NCBI RefSeq assembly: GCF_010499265.1
Contig: NZ_JAAGSC010000031.1
Location: 310,001 to 374,000, forward strand
Length of the DNA stretch: 64,000 bases
Direction of reading: 5' to 3'
DNA from: Wenzhouxiangella limi
GTDB taxonomy: Bacteria; Pseudomonadota; Gammaproteobacteria; Xanthomonadales; Wenzhouxiangellaceae
Of the stretch, positions 1 through 11,521 are shown piece by piece (the first letter of the stretch is position 1; the number at the start of each line of letters is the position of its first letter). Made by a program: the position numbers and the translations under genes. The notes under the pieces are model-generated. The model had not been told where the DNA came from. It did not search any database and saw only the letters and a list, made by a program, of their open reading frames with translations.

Positions 1-1674
1 GAAACCCAGGTCACCATTGGCCCGGTCATCGAAAACGGGTTTTACTACGATTTCGCGCGCGAAGAACCGTTTCGACCGGAGGATCTTGAGGCCATCGAGG
101 CGGAGATGCAGCGCATCGTCGCCGATGATCTGCCCGTCTCGCGCGAGATTATGGACCGCGACGAAGCGGTCGAATTCTTTCGCGACCAGGGTGAGGAATA
201 CAAGGCTCGGATCATTGCCGATATTCCGGCCGGCGAGACGATCTCGCTCTACCGGCAGGGCGATTTCATCGACCTGTGCCGGGGGCCGCACATCCCCTCC
301 ACCGGCAAGCTCGGCGCGTTCAAGCTGACCAAGCTGGCCGGGGCCTACTGGCGCGGCGATGCCGGCAACGAAATGCTGCAGCGCATTTACGGCACCGCCT
401 GGGCCGACAAGAAACAGCTCAAGGCATTCCTCAAGCGCCTGGAAGAGGCCGAGAAACGCGATCACCGGCGCCTGGGCAAACAGCTTGACCTGTTTCGCTT
501 CCAGGACGATGCCCCGGGGGCGGTGTTCTGGCTGCCGCGCGGCTGGGCCTTGTTCCGGCAGCTGATCGACTACATGCGCCAGCGCCAGGAGGCGGCCGGA
601 TACGTCGAGGTCAACACCCCCGACGTCATGGACCGCTCGCTGTGGGAAACCTCCGGCCACTGGCAGAATTATCACCAGCACATGTTCACGACCAAGACCG
701 AGGACGATCGCGTTTTCGCCCTGAAACCAATGAACTGTCCCGGCTCGGTCAGTCTCTATAAGCACGGCCTCAAGAGCTATCGCGACCTGCCCATCCGCAT
801 GGCCGAATTCGGCAAGGTGCATCGCTACGAACCCTCGGGCGCGCTGCACGGCCTGATGCGGGTGCGTCATTTCACCCAGGACGACGCCCACATCTACTGC
901 ACCGAAGAGCAGATGGAAGAAGAGTGCCGAAAGGTGATCGAGCTCAACCTGTCGGTCTACAAGGATTTCGGATTTGACGACGTCCGGCTGAAGTTCGCCG
1001 ACCGGCCGGAAAACCGGATCGGGGACGATGCTACCTGGGACAAGCTTGAAGGCGCGCTCAAGGGCGCCATCGACGCCATGGGGCTGGACTACACCTATAA
1101 CCCGGGCGAAGGCGCTTTCTACGGGCCCAAGATCGAGTTCGTGCTGCGCGACGCGATCGGCCGCGATTGGCAGTGCGGCACCCTGCAGGTCGATCTCAAC
1201 CTGCCCGAGCGCTTTGATGCCACTTACCGCACCGCCGACGGTGGGGAAGCGCGCCCGGTGATGCTGCATCGGGCCTTGTTTGGCTCGCTGGAACGTTTTA
1301 CCGGCATCCTGATCGAGCATTATTCGGGCAATCTGCCGCTTTGGCTGGCGCCCGTGCAGGCGGTGGTGATGAACATCACCGACGCCCAGGCCGATTACGC
1401 CCAGGACGTCTGCGAGCGGCTAAGGGAAAGCGGCCTGCGGGTCGAATCCGACTTGAGAAACGAAAAGGTGGGCTATAAAATCCGCGGCCGCACGCTGGAG
1501 AAAATTCCCTATCTGCTGATCGTCGGCGACCGCGAGGTCGAGCGCGGTCAGGTGGCCGTGCGGCTGCGCGATGGCACCGACCTGGGGTCCATGAGCGTCG
1601 AGGCGCTGGTCGAGCGACTGCACGCGGAAGTGGCACAGCGTGGTGTAATCGGAGATAATTCCCCTTCAGCCTGA
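1..1674 (+). CDS. thrS: Threonyl-tRNA synthetase, 5'-truncated by the window edge
   Basis: Charges tRNA-Thr with threonine in the cytoplasm. The reading frame is open from base 1 ([17 protein letters not shown] is typical ThrS), so the gene begins upstream of the window and 557 residues are visible. The editing domain comes first. The class II catalytic core follows, with the zinc-site cysteine in KPMNCPG, then motif 3 in FGSLERFTG and [12 protein letters not shown], and the C-terminal anticodon-binding domain. An internal ATG at 106 is not the true start. infC follows after 46 bases, the usual thrS-infC-rpmI-rplT order. Nothing in the visible part looks damaged. Confidence 0.97.
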   Translation, partial: ETQVTIGPVIENGFYYDFAREEPFRPEDLEAIEAEMQRIVADDLPVSREIMDRDEAVEFFRDQGEEYKARIIADIPAGETISLYRQGDFIDLCRGPHIPSTGKLGAFKLTKLAGAYWRGDAGNEMLQRIYGTAWADKKQLKAFLKRLEEAEKRDHRRLGKQLDLFRFQDDAPGAVFWLPRGWALFRQLIDYMRQRQEAAGYVEVNTPDVMDRSLWETSGHWQNYHQHMFTTKTEDDRVFALKPMNCPGSVSLYKHGLKSYRDLPIRMAEFGKVHRYEPSGALHGLMRVRHFTQDDAHIYCTEEQMEEECRKVIELNLSVYKDFGFDDVRLKFADRPENRIGDDATWDKLEGALKGAIDAMGLDYTYNPGEGAFYGPKIEFVLRDAIGRDWQCGTLQVDLNLPERFDATYRTADGGEARPVMLHRALFGSLERFTGILIEHYSGNLPLWLAPVQAVVMNITDAQADYAQDVCERLRESGLRVESDLRNEKVGYKIRGRTLEKIPYLLIVGDREVERGQVAVRLRDGTDLGSMSVEALVERLHAEVAQRGVIGDNSPSA

Positions 1675-1720
1675 GCTGAAGTGCAGGTCATAAAGCTCAA
1701 TCAACCAAGGAGCAGCACAC

Positions 1721-2239
1721 ATCGCAAGCGAAAAACAGACTCGGCGCAACGAGGACATCACGTCTCCGAAAGTGCGCGTGGTGGGTCCAGAGGGAGATCA
1801 GATCGGCGTGATGAGCAGCCGCGACGCGCTGGCCAGAGCCGAAGAATTTGGCCTCGACCTGGTGGAAATCGCGCCGCAGGCCGACCCTCCGGTCTGTCGC
1901 ATCATGGACTGGGGCAAGTACAAATTCGAGACCTCCAAGAAGGCGCAGGCTGCACGCAAGAAGCAGAAGCAGATTCAGGTCAAGGAGATCAAGTTTCGCC
2001 CGGGCACAGACGATCATGACTATGACGTCAAGATGCGAAACTTGAAGAAATTCATAGAAGAAGGCAACAAAGTTAAAGTCACTTTGCGTTTTCGGGGCCG
2101 AGAAATGGCCCATCAGGAACTGGGGCGTGATCTGCTCAAGCGTGTCGAGCATGAAATGTCCGAGGAGACCACGGTCGAGCAGTTCCCGCGCATGGAAGGG
2201 CGCCAGATGGTCATGATGCTGGCGCCGAAGAAACACTAG
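1721..2239 (+). CDS. infC: Translation initiation factor IF-3 with a probable AUC start codon
   Basis: IF-3 binds the 30S subunit, keeps the subunits apart and checks start-codon and initiator tRNA pairing. The first conventional start (GTG at 1772) would cut off the conserved N-terminus. The frame extends upstream to ATC at 1721, giving [20 protein letters not shown], and AAGGAG lies about 9 bases before it. The product is then 172 residues, close to the family norm. A non-AUG start is a known feature of infC, because IF-3 discriminates against such starts and so limits its own synthesis. AUC rather than AUU is read from the sequence; autoregulation is inferred from the family. Confidence 0.93.
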   Translation: MASEKQTRRNEDITSPKVRVVGPEGDQIGVMSSRDALARAEEFGLDLVEIAPQADPPVCRIMDWGKYKFETSKKAQAARKKQKQIQVKEIKFRPGTDDHDYDVKMRNLKKFIEEGNKVKVTLRFRGREMAHQELGRDLLKRVEHEMSEETTVEQFPRMEGRQMVMMLAPKKH

Positions 2240-2334
2240 CCCGTAGCGGGCGTATAACTCGCCGGACTGCAGCTCGAATCAAGTTCCGTCGCGTCGGCAT
2301 CGCGACAGACGCTGCAGGAAGGTATTAAAAAACC

Positions 2335-2353
2335 GCTCCCTTTTTGCGGGAGC
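2335..2353 (+). promoter_or_regulatory. Hairpin in the infC-rpmI spacer
   Basis: GCTCCC and GGGAGC pair around a T-rich loop just before the rpmI ribosome binding site. Ribosomal protein L20 represses rpmI-rplT translation through leader RNA structures in several bacteria, so a regulatory role is possible but not shown here. It could also act as a weak attenuator. Confidence 0.35.
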
Positions 2354-2371
2354 CGCAACAGGAGATCACAA

Positions 2372-2569
2372 ATGCCGAAGATGAAGAGCAACCGGGGTGC
2401 TGCCAAGCGCTTCCGGGCTACGGGCAGCGGGCGCATCAAGCGCAAGCGCGCCTTCCACAGCCATATCCTCACCAAGAAGGACACCAAGCGCAAGCGGCGC
2501 CTGCGGTCCACGACGTTGATATCGAAGTCCGACGAGAAAGCCGTCCGCCAGATGTTGCCCAAGCTGTAA
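2372..2569 (+). CDS. rpmI: 50S ribosomal protein L35
   Basis: Small basic protein of the large ribosomal subunit, 65 residues, the normal length. It begins [20 protein letters not shown] and has the lysine- and arginine-rich centre expected of L35. An AGGAG precedes the ATG by 8 bases. It lies between infC and rplT as in most bacteria and is probably co-transcribed and co-regulated with rplT. Confidence 0.97.
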   Translation: MPKMKSNRGAAKRFRATGSGRIKRKRAFHSHILTKKDTKRKRRLRSTTLISKSDEKAVRQMLPKL

Positions 2570-2587
2570 GGTCCGAGGAGAAATCAC

Positions 2588-3953
<1,366 letters not shown>

Positions 3954-3964
3954 AGGGGCCTTGC

Positions 3965-6340
3965 GTGAAGATCAATTACCAGTGGCTCAAATCCTGGGTC
4001 GACACCGACCTGGACGCAGCCGGTGTTGCCGAGCGTTTCACCCTGGCCGGCCTGGAAGTCGACGATTGCAGCCCGGTGGCCCCGGCGCTGAACGGTGTGG
4101 TGGTCGGTTCAATCGTCGATGTTCAACCGCACCCGGACGCCGATCGTCTGCGCGTCTGCCGCGTGGTCGGCGATGATCAGGAGCGCACCATCGTCTGCGG
4201 CGCGCCGAATGCGAGGGTGGGGCTGAAGGCGCCGCTGGCCACGGTCGGTTCCGTGTTGCCGGGCGGGCTGAAGATCAAACCGGCCCGCCTGCGCGGCGTT
4301 GCCTCGGAGGGCATGCTGTGTTCGGAACCGGAGCTGGGTCTGGGCGATGACGCGGCCGGCCTGATGGAACTCCCCGACGACGCGCCGGTGGGGAAAAGCC
4401 TCACGGCCTACCTGGGGCTGGACGATCACGTCCTGGACATCGATCTGACACCGAACCGGTCCGACTGCCTGTCGGCACGGGGACTGGCGCGGGAGTTGTC
4501 GGCATTGACCGGCGTGCCGGTGACCGGCCCCACGTTTGCCCCGGTGCCAGCGGTCGACGATTTCGCGCTTGACATCGAGCTGCAGTCGCCCGCCGATTGC
4601 CCCTGCTACCTGGGCCGGATTGTCCGCGGGGTGGACGTGGGCGCGCAAACCCCGCTGTGGATGGTCGAAACCCTGCGCCGCTGCGGGATTCGCAGCCTCG
4701 GCCCGATTGTCGATGTCACCAATTATGTGTTGCTGGAACTCGGGCAGCCCATGCACGCCTTCGATTTTGACAAGCTGTCGGGTGGCATCCGGGTTCGACG
4801 AGCTCAGGCTGGTGAGCGCATGGTTCTACTCGACGAGCGCGAGGTTGAGCTGGATCCCGATATGCTGCTGATCTGCGACCGCGAAGGCCCGCTGGCCATT
4901 GGTGGCATCATCGGCGGGCTGGACTCGGCCGTCAGCGACGCCACGACCGATATCCTGCTGGAATCGGCCTGGTTCAACCCGGCGACCATCGTGGGTCGCG
5001 GCCGCCGCCTGGGCCTGGCCACGGAGTCGGCGCATCGCTTCGAGCGCGGCGTCGACCCCGAACTTCAGCGTCAGGCCATTGAGCGGGCCACTGAGCTCGT
5101 CATGGCCATTGCCGGCGGCCGTCCCGGTCCCGTGCTGGAAGCTTTCGATCGGGCGCATCTGCCGGGCCCGCGCGAGGTGAAAGTGCGACCGGAGCGCGTC
5201 AATCGCTTGCTCGGCACGGATCTGTCGGATACCGAAATCGGTTCTACGCTGGTTCGTCTGGGCATGTCGGTGCAACCCGCAGGCAGCGCGTTCCGAGTCA
5301 TTCCGCCGTCGGCCCGGCGGGATATCGAGATCGAGGTCGACCTGATCGAGGAAGTCGCCAGGCTGCAGGGCTACGATCAGTTGCCGAGCCGGTCGCCGGG
5401 CGGGCGCCTGAGGCTGGCACCGAGCGCCGAGGCGGAGGTGCCGCTCCGTACCCTGCGCCGGCAGCTGGCCGCCCGGGGCTTCCAGGAGATCATCACTTGG
5501 AGCTTCATAGGCGAGGAGGATCTGGCGCGGCTCGGAATGGCTGAAGGCGCGCAACGACTGGCGAATCCGCTCAACCGCGATATGGCGGTTCTGCGCACCA
5601 GCCTGCTGCCCGGCTTGCTCAAGACGGCGGGCGCCAACTTCCGTCGCCAGCAGGACGACTTTCGTCTCTTCGAGCTAGGAACCTGTTTTGTCAATGACTG
5701 CGACGGCTTTCATGAGCCGAACCGCCTGGCTTTGTTCATGACCGGCCGACTCAGCAACGAGCACGCGCTTGGTGCCGGCCGCCCGATCGATTTTTTCGAT
5801 CTCAAGGGCGAGGTCGAACAATTGCTGGCGCTCAACCGGATTCAAGGGGAACTTCGTTTCGAGCGCTCCGAGCAAGCCTGGCTGCACCCCGGCCAGGCTG
5901 CCGAACTGTATCTCGATGATCAGCCGATCGGATCCCTGGGGCAGGTGCATCCGGCGCTGGCACGGGCGCTGGACTGGGCCGGTACGGCGTTCGTCGCCGA
6001 ACTGGACGCTGATCGAATTCGTGCGTCGGTTCTGCCCAGCCACCGTCGCGGGTCACGCTATCCCTCCTTGCGTCGGGATATCGCCGTTGTGGTGCCGGAG
6101 CAGACGCCGGCTTCTGACCTGATGGCGGAAATCCGACGAACGGGCGGCAAAATTGTCGAAAAATGCGTCATTTTTGATGAATATCGCGGAGAAGGTATCG
6201 AAAGTGGGCATAAAAGTCTGGCTATAGGGTTGATTCTTCGCGATGTTTCGCGCACCCTAACGGATGAAGAAGTGGATCGGGTTGTGGGTCGTGTCGTTGA
6301 CGGTCTGGGCCAGAGCTTTGGGGCGAAACTGAGAGGATAA
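3965..6340 (+). CDS. pheT: Phenylalanyl-tRNA synthetase beta subunit
   Basis: Structural and editing subunit partner of PheS, 791 residues (family ~790-800). It starts with GTG at 3965 ([14 protein letters not shown]), the usual PheT N-terminus. Domains in order are the tRNA-binding OB fold (~40-150), the B3/B4 editing domain (~200-400), B5, the catalytic-like core and a C-terminal ferredoxin-fold anticodon-binding domain ([15 protein letters not shown]). ihfA begins 4 bases after the stop, as in enterobacteria. Confidence 0.97.
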   Translation: MKINYQWLKSWVDTDLDAAGVAERFTLAGLEVDDCSPVAPALNGVVVGSIVDVQPHPDADRLRVCRVVGDDQERTIVCGAPNARVGLKAPLATVGSVLPGGLKIKPARLRGVASEGMLCSEPELGLGDDAAGLMELPDDAPVGKSLTAYLGLDDHVLDIDLTPNRSDCLSARGLARELSALTGVPVTGPTFAPVPAVDDFALDIELQSPADCPCYLGRIVRGVDVGAQTPLWMVETLRRCGIRSLGPIVDVTNYVLLELGQPMHAFDFDKLSGGIRVRRAQAGERMVLLDEREVELDPDMLLICDREGPLAIGGIIGGLDSAVSDATTDILLESAWFNPATIVGRGRRLGLATESAHRFERGVDPELQRQAIERATELVMAIAGGRPGPVLEAFDRAHLPGPREVKVRPERVNRLLGTDLSDTEIGSTLVRLGMSVQPAGSAFRVIPPSARRDIEIEVDLIEEVARLQGYDQLPSRSPGGRLRLAPSAEAEVPLRTLRRQLAARGFQEIITWSFIGEEDLARLGMAEGAQRLANPLNRDMAVLRTSLLPGLLKTAGANFRRQQDDFRLFELGTCFVNDCDGFHEPNRLALFMTGRLSNEHALGAGRPIDFFDLKGEVEQLLALNRIQGELRFERSEQAWLHPGQAAELYLDDQPIGSLGQVHPALARALDWAGTAFVAELDADRIRASVLPSHRRGSRYPSLRRDIAVVVPEQTPASDLMAEIRRTGGKIVEKCVIFDEYRGEGIESGHKSLAIGLILRDVSRTLTDEEVDRVVGRVVDGLGQSFGAKLRG

Positions 6341-6344
6341 GCGT

Positions 6345-6644
6345 ATGGCGTTGACCAAGGCCGACCTGGCAGCCACCTTGTTCGACGAAGTCGGGCTGAA
6401 CAAGCGGGAAGCGAAAGAATTTGTGGATGCCTGGTTTGAATCGATCAGAACGGCGCTGGAGACAGGCGATCACGTCAAGTTGTCCGGCTTCGGCAATTTC
6501 CAGCTTCGTGACAAGGGCCAGCGCCCGGGTCGAAACCCCAAGACGGGAGAAGAAATTCCCATTTCCGCCCGGCGGGTGGTGACATTCCGTCCGGGTCAGA
6601 AACTGCGAGCAAGAGTGGAAGGCTATGCTGGATCCCGGAAGTAA
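6345..6644 (+). CDS. ihfA: Integration host factor alpha subunit
   Basis: Forms a heterodimer with IhfB that bends DNA sharply at specific sites, affecting transcription, replication and recombination. The protein has 99 residues. It shows the N-terminal helices, FGNFQLRDK and the DNA-contacting beta arm around [12 protein letters not shown], all diagnostic for the HU/IHF family. The position directly after pheT identifies it as the alpha rather than the beta subunit. The following MerR-type gene overlaps its 3' end by 20 bases, indicating coupled expression. Confidence 0.95.
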   Translation: MALTKADLAATLFDEVGLNKREAKEFVDAWFESIRTALETGDHVKLSGFGNFQLRDKGQRPGRNPKTGEEIPISARRVVTFRPGQKLRARVEGYAGSRK

Positions 6645-6981
6645 TCAGGAGCTACCGCCGATCCCGGCCAAACGCTACTTCACCATCGGTGAGGTCAGCG
6701 ACCTTTGCCTGGTCAAGCCGCACGTTCTGCGCTACTGGGAGCAGGAGTTTCCTCAGCTCAAACCGGTCAAGCGGCGCGGCAACCGGCGTTATTATCAGCG
6801 CCACGATGTGCTCATGATTCGCCAGATTCGCAGCCTGCTGCATGAACAGGGGTTTACGATTCTCGGGGCCCGGCAGCAGCTGGAAGGCGATGATGCGCAG
6901 GACGACGTGACGCGCAGCCAGCAACTCGTGCGTCAGATGCGCATGGAACTCGAGGACGTACTGCAGGTTCTTCGGCGCTGA
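6625..6981 (+). CDS. MerR-family transcriptional regulator next to ihfA
   Basis: A 118-residue protein with an N-terminal MerR winged helix-turn-helix ([24 protein letters not shown], read across ~18-42) and a C-terminal helical stretch suited to dimerisation. No metal-binding cysteines are seen in the C-terminal part, so it is not a classical metal sensor. A gene of this type follows ihfA in many gammaproteobacteria; its target is not known to me. It overlaps ihfA, and tRNA-Pro lies 48 bases downstream. Confidence 0.85.
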   Translation: MLDPGSNQELPPIPAKRYFTIGEVSDLCLVKPHVLRYWEQEFPQLKPVKRRGNRRYYQRHDVLMIRQIRSLLHEQGFTILGARQQLEGDDAQDDVTRSQQLVRQMRMELEDVLQVLRR

Positions 6982-7029
6982 AGCGAACCGCGCAGTTTGC
7001 GGTTAAAATAAGCGCGCAAGTTTGTCGGT

Positions 7030-7106
7030 CGGAGCGTAGCGCAGCCTGGTAGCGCACCACAATGGGGTTGTGGGGGTCGAGAGTTCGAATCTCTCCGCTC
7101 CGACCA
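7030..7106 (+). tRNA. tRNA-Pro (anticodon GGG)
   Basis: A 77-nucleotide cloverleaf can be drawn. The acceptor stem is CGGAGCG/CGCTCCG, and the D arm contains AGCGCAGCCTGGTAGCGC. The anticodon stem CCACA/TGTGG holds a loop reading ATGGGGT, giving anticodon GGG. The T arm contains GTTCGAATC. The CCA end is encoded in the DNA. It reads CCC and CCU proline codons. A run of T follows directly. Confidence 0.96.
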
Positions 7107-7224
7107 TTTTTCTTTCACTCGCCGTTTCTTTCCCGCTCACAGTTCCTTTATTGTCACTGGCGTGTAATCGCGCATCGAAAAGCAATGCCGCGTCGCGGCC
7201 ACTGGAACTGGAGACCACTGGATC

Positions 7225-8196
7225 ATGACCGAAAAAACCAAGCTAGCCCGCATGCCCGATATCGCCAGTCACGCCGAGGTTCAGGTGGCCGGCAAACTTG
7301 ACTGGGTCGGGATGAACGAGATCGAACTGCCGATCCTGCTCGATGGTCCCGACGGACGGCAAGTCCAGACCAACGCTCGCATCAGCGCCTTCGTGAACCT
7401 GGCCGAACCGGAAAAGCGCGGGATCCACATGTCCCGACTATACCTGCACCTGGACCGGGCTTTGGCGGAGCACTCGATCACGCCGGCGGCTTTGAGACAT
7501 TTGCTGCGCGACTTTCTCGAGTCGCACGAAGATCTCAGCACCCAGGCGATGGTGCGTCTGGATTTCGAGTACCTGATTCGGCGAAAAGCGCTGGTCAGCG
7601 ACAACAGCGGCTGGAAGCAGTACCCGATCAGCCTTATTGCCAGCCTCAACGGTCGCGATTTTGCGATGGAGATGGCTTTCCAGGTGATCTACTCCAGCAC
7701 CTGTCCGTGCTCCGCGGCTCTCGCGCGCCAGCTCATCCAGGAGCAGTTCCGCAAGGACTTTGGCGATGCCAATATGCTGGATGCAGGCACGGTCCACGAA
7801 TGGCTGGGCAGTGAGCAGGGCATTCTGGCCACACCGCACTCGCAGCGTTCGGCGGCCGATATCCGTCTGCAGTTGGCGCCGACCTTCGAGGCCTTCCCCT
7901 TCGTGGAAATGATCGACGTGATCGAGGATGCGCTCAAAACCCCGGTCCAGGCCGCCGTCAAGCGCGAAGACGAACAGGCGTTCGCCCTTCTGAACGGACA
8001 GAACCTGATGTTTTGCGAAGACGCCGCGCGGCGGGTTCAGACAGCCTTGAGCGAACAGGAGCGGGTCGGTGATTTCTGGGCCCGGATCAGCCACTTCGAG
8101 AGTCTGCATCCCCACAACGCGGTCGCCATCGTGACCAAGGGGCTTGAAGAGGGCTATCAGCCGATCGACGGCCATCCGACCGGTTGGAAGGTCTGA
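7225..8196 (+). CDS. folE2: GTP cyclohydrolase I, FolE2 type
   Basis: Converts GTP to 7,8-dihydroneopterin triphosphate, the first step of tetrahydrofolate (and queuosine precursor) synthesis. FolE2 is the type with relaxed metal use. The 323-residue protein has the family features: FVNLAEPEKRGIHMSRLY, the active-site cysteine segment SSTCPCSAALARQL and the late ISHFESLHPHNA segment. It stands alone after tRNA-Pro with its own 118-base upstream spacer. FolE2 is under Zur control in some bacteria; I did not recognise a clear Zur box. Confidence 0.93.
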   Translation: MTEKTKLARMPDIASHAEVQVAGKLDWVGMNEIELPILLDGPDGRQVQTNARISAFVNLAEPEKRGIHMSRLYLHLDRALAEHSITPAALRHLLRDFLESHEDLSTQAMVRLDFEYLIRRKALVSDNSGWKQYPISLIASLNGRDFAMEMAFQVIYSSTCPCSAALARQLIQEQFRKDFGDANMLDAGTVHEWLGSEQGILATPHSQRSAADIRLQLAPTFEAFPFVEMIDVIEDALKTPVQAAVKREDEQAFALLNGQNLMFCEDAARRVQTALSEQERVGDFWARISHFESLHPHNAVAIVTKGLEEGYQPIDGHPTGWKV

Positions 8197-8206
8197 TCTT
8201 CTGCCC

Positions 8207-9094
8207 TCAGCGCCGGGGCGGGCGTCTTTCCAGGTCGACCTGAACCCGCTCCAGCGCCAGGCCGATTCGTGCAGCCTGGGGTTCGCCCCAGGACTGTCCG
8301 AGAACCTGGCCGGTTCGCGCTTCGGTCACCTGGAGGTAGAGCAGCGGTTCCCCCGGCTGCTGTCCGGCGATCAGGTCCAACCCGACCAGGATGCCCAGGC
8401 TCATGCCGGCCGCATCCACGGGTTCGAACCGGCGTCCACCGACATCGACCGCCATTCGCTCCGCAGTCCGCCAGCCGGACCCGTCCCGATCGCGAACCCG
8501 AACCTGACCCCGGAACTCACCCAGGCGATGAAGCCTCAGGATATCGGGCTCTGCGTCGGCGTCGCCGCCCGGGGTGGATAACTGATCCGCGATCACGATC
8601 TGGCTGCCATCCAGCGCGATTTCCTTGAGCAGCCCGACGGCCTGCTCTCCGGTACCAAAGCGACATTGCGCCGGGTCGGTTTCGCCGGAAATGACATCCC
8701 CCCGCAGACGGAAGCGCATCCGGCAGCCCCGGGCAGAAGCTGTGCCATCGGACTGAAGGGGAATGAATCTCCCGGGGATGAAAGGCGAGGGGCCGACCCG
8801 CTCCAGTGCCAGGATAAAGCCGCGCTGGCGGGACTCGCGCTCTTCGCGCAGTTCCAGCAGCAGATCTGAATTTTCCCCGAAGCGCGCGCTGAGGGTCATT
8901 TGCACGCCTGGGCTTTCCTCGTCCAGTCGGCGCGCTGCGCCGTAGCGCCCGGGCATCCGCGCGGCGAGTGCTTCCAGCTTTCCGATCGCGCCCGTTTCCG
9001 ACCCGGCTGTCGCCTCGTCATTTCTGGAGGGGATTGTTGCGCAGGCGCTCAGGATCAGCGCGCCCGTGACCAGCACGATGGCTTTTGGGCTCAT
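8207..9094 (-). CDS. Putative outer-membrane or periplasmic lipoprotein
   Basis: A 295-residue protein with a lipoprotein signal: a hydrophobic stretch ending LILSACAT, with the lipidated cysteine near residue 18. The middle region (RMPGRYGAARR, later GCRMRFRLRGD and a CRFG cysteine) is faintly like CpcT/CpeT-type beta-barrel proteins, a tentative resemblance seen by eye. The start overlaps the upstream M23 peptidase gene by 4 bases, so it is the last gene of a cell-wall operon. A cell-envelope role is inferred only from the signal and the neighbours. Confidence 0.7.
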   Translation of the reverse strand: MSPKAIVLVTGALILSACATIPSRNDEATAGSETGAIGKLEALAARMPGRYGAARRLDEESPGVQMTLSARFGENSDLLLELREERESRQRGFILALERVGPSPFIPGRFIPLQSDGTASARGCRMRFRLRGDVISGETDPAQCRFGTGEQAVGLLKEIALDGSQIVIADQLSTPGGDADAEPDILRLHRLGEFRGQVRVRDRDGSGWRTAERMAVDVGGRRFEPVDAAGMSLGILVGLDLIAGQQPGEPLLYLQVTEARTGQVLGQSWGEPQAARIGLALERVQVDLERRPPRR

Positions 9095-9909
9095 TCTTCG
9101 TCGCCGGCAAGCAGCAACTCGGGATCAATACGGACATCGCCCAGGCTGATGCGCCAGTCCAGGTGCGGACCGGTGGCGCGTCCGCTGGCGCCAACCCGGG
9201 CGATCACATCGCCCTGTTCCACCCGCTGTCCGGACTCGACCAGGATTTCGCTCAAGTGAAGAAAAGCGGAGACCAGACCGTGACCGTGATCGATGAACAG
9301 AGTGCCGCCGGAGAAATACATGTCCGAGTGCACCAGGCTGACGATACCGCCGGCTGGTGCCTGCACCGGCGTGCCGGTCGGCGCGGCAATGTCGAGGCCC
9401 CAGTGCGGAGCCCGGGGCTCGCCATTGAGGATGCGCTGCGAGCCGTACACGCCGGTGACACGACCCGCCAGCGGTCGGACAAAGCCGGCCTCCCAGTCGA
9501 CGCGTTCATCGCGGCGCGTGCGGGCCTCGCGCGCCAGCGCCGCTTCATCGCGAATTCGCGCCAGGACTTCCGGGCGCGGTGTGACCTTTTCAGGGGGCAG
9601 CCCGTCAATGCGCTGGATGTCGAACTCGCGTGGCTCGGGGATCAGCGCTTTCTCCCAGCTGCGGTCGTCGGGCAGGCGCACGACCAGGCGCTGCGCGTCC
9701 TCTGCGTCCCGGCCGAAACCCACCAGAAAGCGGCCATCGTCGGTCACCATAATGGGCTGGTCGTCCAGCATGACCCTGCTGCCCGGCGGCGCTGAGCCGA
9801 TCAGGAGGCCGCCCTGGGTCAGATTGCCCGAAAGATCGACTTCGGCGTGTCCCGGGGCGACGATCAGCAACGCGATAAAAAGCAGATTCCGCAGCTCAGG
9901 CACGATCAC
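9091..9909 (-). CDS. M23-family metallopeptidase, probable murein endopeptidase
   Basis: Probably cleaves peptide cross-links of peptidoglycan in the periplasm, or activates an amidase if degenerate. The 272-residue protein has an N-terminal signal peptide (LLFIALLIVAPGHA), then a beta-rich region and a C-terminal LytM domain. Zinc-ligand motifs are present: HWGLDI, FIDHGHG with FLHL, and GPHLDWR. It overlaps the upstream MltD-like gene by 14 bases and the downstream lipoprotein gene by 4 bases. The complete ligand set suggests an active enzyme. Confidence 0.9.
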   Translation of the reverse strand: MIVPELRNLLFIALLIVAPGHAEVDLSGNLTQGGLLIGSAPPGSRVMLDDQPIMVTDDGRFLVGFGRDAEDAQRLVVRLPDDRSWEKALIPEPREFDIQRIDGLPPEKVTPRPEVLARIRDEAALAREARTRRDERVDWEAGFVRPLAGRVTGVYGSQRILNGEPRAPHWGLDIAAPTGTPVQAPAGGIVSLVHSDMYFSGGTLFIDHGHGLVSAFLHLSEILVESGQRVEQGDVIARVGASGRATGPHLDWRISLGDVRIDPELLLAGDEE

Positions 9910-11521
9910 CTCCGCGCACGGTCAGCACCTGTCCCGGCCGCAGTACGCTGTCCTCGTCGAGGCCGTTCCAGCGCAGCAGGTCGGCCAGGCGAACGTCCAG
10001 GCGGCGCGAGATCAGCCACAGCGAATCGCCGCTGCGCACGGTGTAGCGCACGGGTTCAGGCGCCGCCCCGCGACCGGCAGGGCCTTCCATGTGAATCACC
10101 AGGCGCTGCCCGGGCTGAATCAGGCTGCCCGATCCCAGCCCGTTCCAGCGCTGGACATCCGCGACGCTGACCGAGTAGCGGCGCGCGATGATCCAGAGGC
10201 TTTCGCCCGGCCGCACCTGGTGCTGGAAACGCCGGGTCGGCAGCAGGCGCTCCTGCAGTCGCGCCAGTTCCGGATAGCCGTCTGACCAGGGCAAATCGGT
10301 CTGGACTGTGGCCTGAGTGGACGGCAGCCGGAGACGCTGGCCGATGCTGAGGTGATCGTCGCGAAGCCCGTTGACCTCGCGCAGCGCCGAGAGACTGGTC
10401 TGGTGGCGAAGGGCCAGGCTCGAGAGCGTATCGCCGCGGCGGACGACGATTTCCTCGAAATCTACACGCTGGCGGCTATGGGCCTGCGGGAGCACGTTCA
10501 TCACGTCTTCGGCCTTTGCGACCGGCACGATCAGGTGATGCGGACCGTCCGGCGGGGTGAGGTGCCGGTTCAGGCCGGGGTTGAGCGCCACCAGTTCGGC
10601 GATGTCGAGATCGGCCAGCGCAGAGACGGCCACGACATCGGTCGGACCGGGCAGTTCGATCCGAGCGATCAGCGACTCGTCGCGCCAGACCGGCCGGCGC
10701 CAGCCGAAGCGTTCCGGCTCGCGAAACAAACAGGCCAGCCCGTGCAGCTTGGGTACGTAGGCCAGGGTTTCCCGGGGCAGGGGCAGGGCGTCCCACCGGG
10801 TGGAACGATTGCGTGAGCGATTGCTGCGAATCGCGCGTCCCACGCGGCCCTGGCCGCCGTTATAGGCCGCCAGCGCCAGGTTCCAGTCACCCTCGAAGAG
10901 ATCATTGAGGTAGGCGAGGTAGTCCAGGGCCGCCCGGGTGGCGGCGTAGACGTCGCGTCGGCCGTCATACCAGTCGTTGATCTCCAGGCCGTGATCGCGC
11001 GCGGTCGGGCTCAGGAACTGCCACGTGCCGGAAGCCTGGCCGTGCGAATAGGCAAACGGATCGTATGCGCTTTCCACGATCGGTAAAAGGGCCAGCTCGC
11101 CGGGCATCTGGCGGCGTTCGAGCTCGCTGGTGATGTCGTGCATCCAGGGATGGGCGCGGTCCAGAACGCGGGCCATGTAGTCGGGCCGGTCCCCGAACCA
11201 CTGCGCCCATTCCAGCGCTCGACTGTCTTGAGGGCATGCGGCAAATTCAAAGCGATCCACCAGCCGGGTGAACAGATCGGTTTCCCGGGGCTCGCCGGCA
11301 TCCGCGGCCCGGACCGGTTCTGGTCCCCTGCCGACGCGGCGCAGCGCGCGGTCAACCACATCGAAGGGCTCATCCAGGCTTGCGCGCAGGTAGAACGGTA
11401 CGGCAGGCAATGGCGCGCTGGTTGTCGTATCTTCCGGTCGGGGCGTTACCGTCGCGCAGGCGCTTAGAAAGATGAACGACGCGAGTGCGGCCAGACGAAG
11501 TATATGGGCATGGAAAGACAG
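9896..11521 (-). CDS. mltD: MltD-like membrane-bound lytic transglycosylase with three LysM repeats
   Basis: Cleaves the glycan strands of peptidoglycan, forming anhydro-MurNAc. The SLT domain carries LLPIVESAYDPFAYSHGQ (catalytic glutamate in VES) and NLALAAYNGGQGRVGRAI. Three LysM repeats follow, each containing a WNGL- or NGL-type segment. The first conventional start (TTG at 11410) would lack an export signal. The frame extends to CTG at 11521, six bases after GGAGG, and adds a lipoprotein signal ending FLSACAT. I therefore place the start at 11521, giving 541 residues. No ATG, GTG or TTG lies in frame before the lipobox. Confidence 0.88.
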   Translation of the reverse strand: MSFHAHILRLAALASFIFLSACATVTPRPEDTTTSAPLPAVPFYLRASLDEPFDVVDRALRRVGRGPEPVRAADAGEPRETDLFTRLVDRFEFAACPQDSRALEWAQWFGDRPDYMARVLDRAHPWMHDITSELERRQMPGELALLPIVESAYDPFAYSHGQASGTWQFLSPTARDHGLEINDWYDGRRDVYAATRAALDYLAYLNDLFEGDWNLALAAYNGGQGRVGRAIRSNRSRNRSTRWDALPLPRETLAYVPKLHGLACLFREPERFGWRRPVWRDESLIARIELPGPTDVVAVSALADLDIAELVALNPGLNRHLTPPDGPHHLIVPVAKAEDVMNVLPQAHSRQRVDFEEIVVRRGDTLSSLALRHQTSLSALREVNGLRDDHLSIGQRLRLPSTQATVQTDLPWSDGYPELARLQERLLPTRRFQHQVRPGESLWIIARRYSVSVADVQRWNGLGSGSLIQPGQRLVIHMEGPAGRGAAPEPVRYTVRSGDSLWLISRRLDVRLADLLRWNGLDEDSVLRPGQVLTVRGGDRA

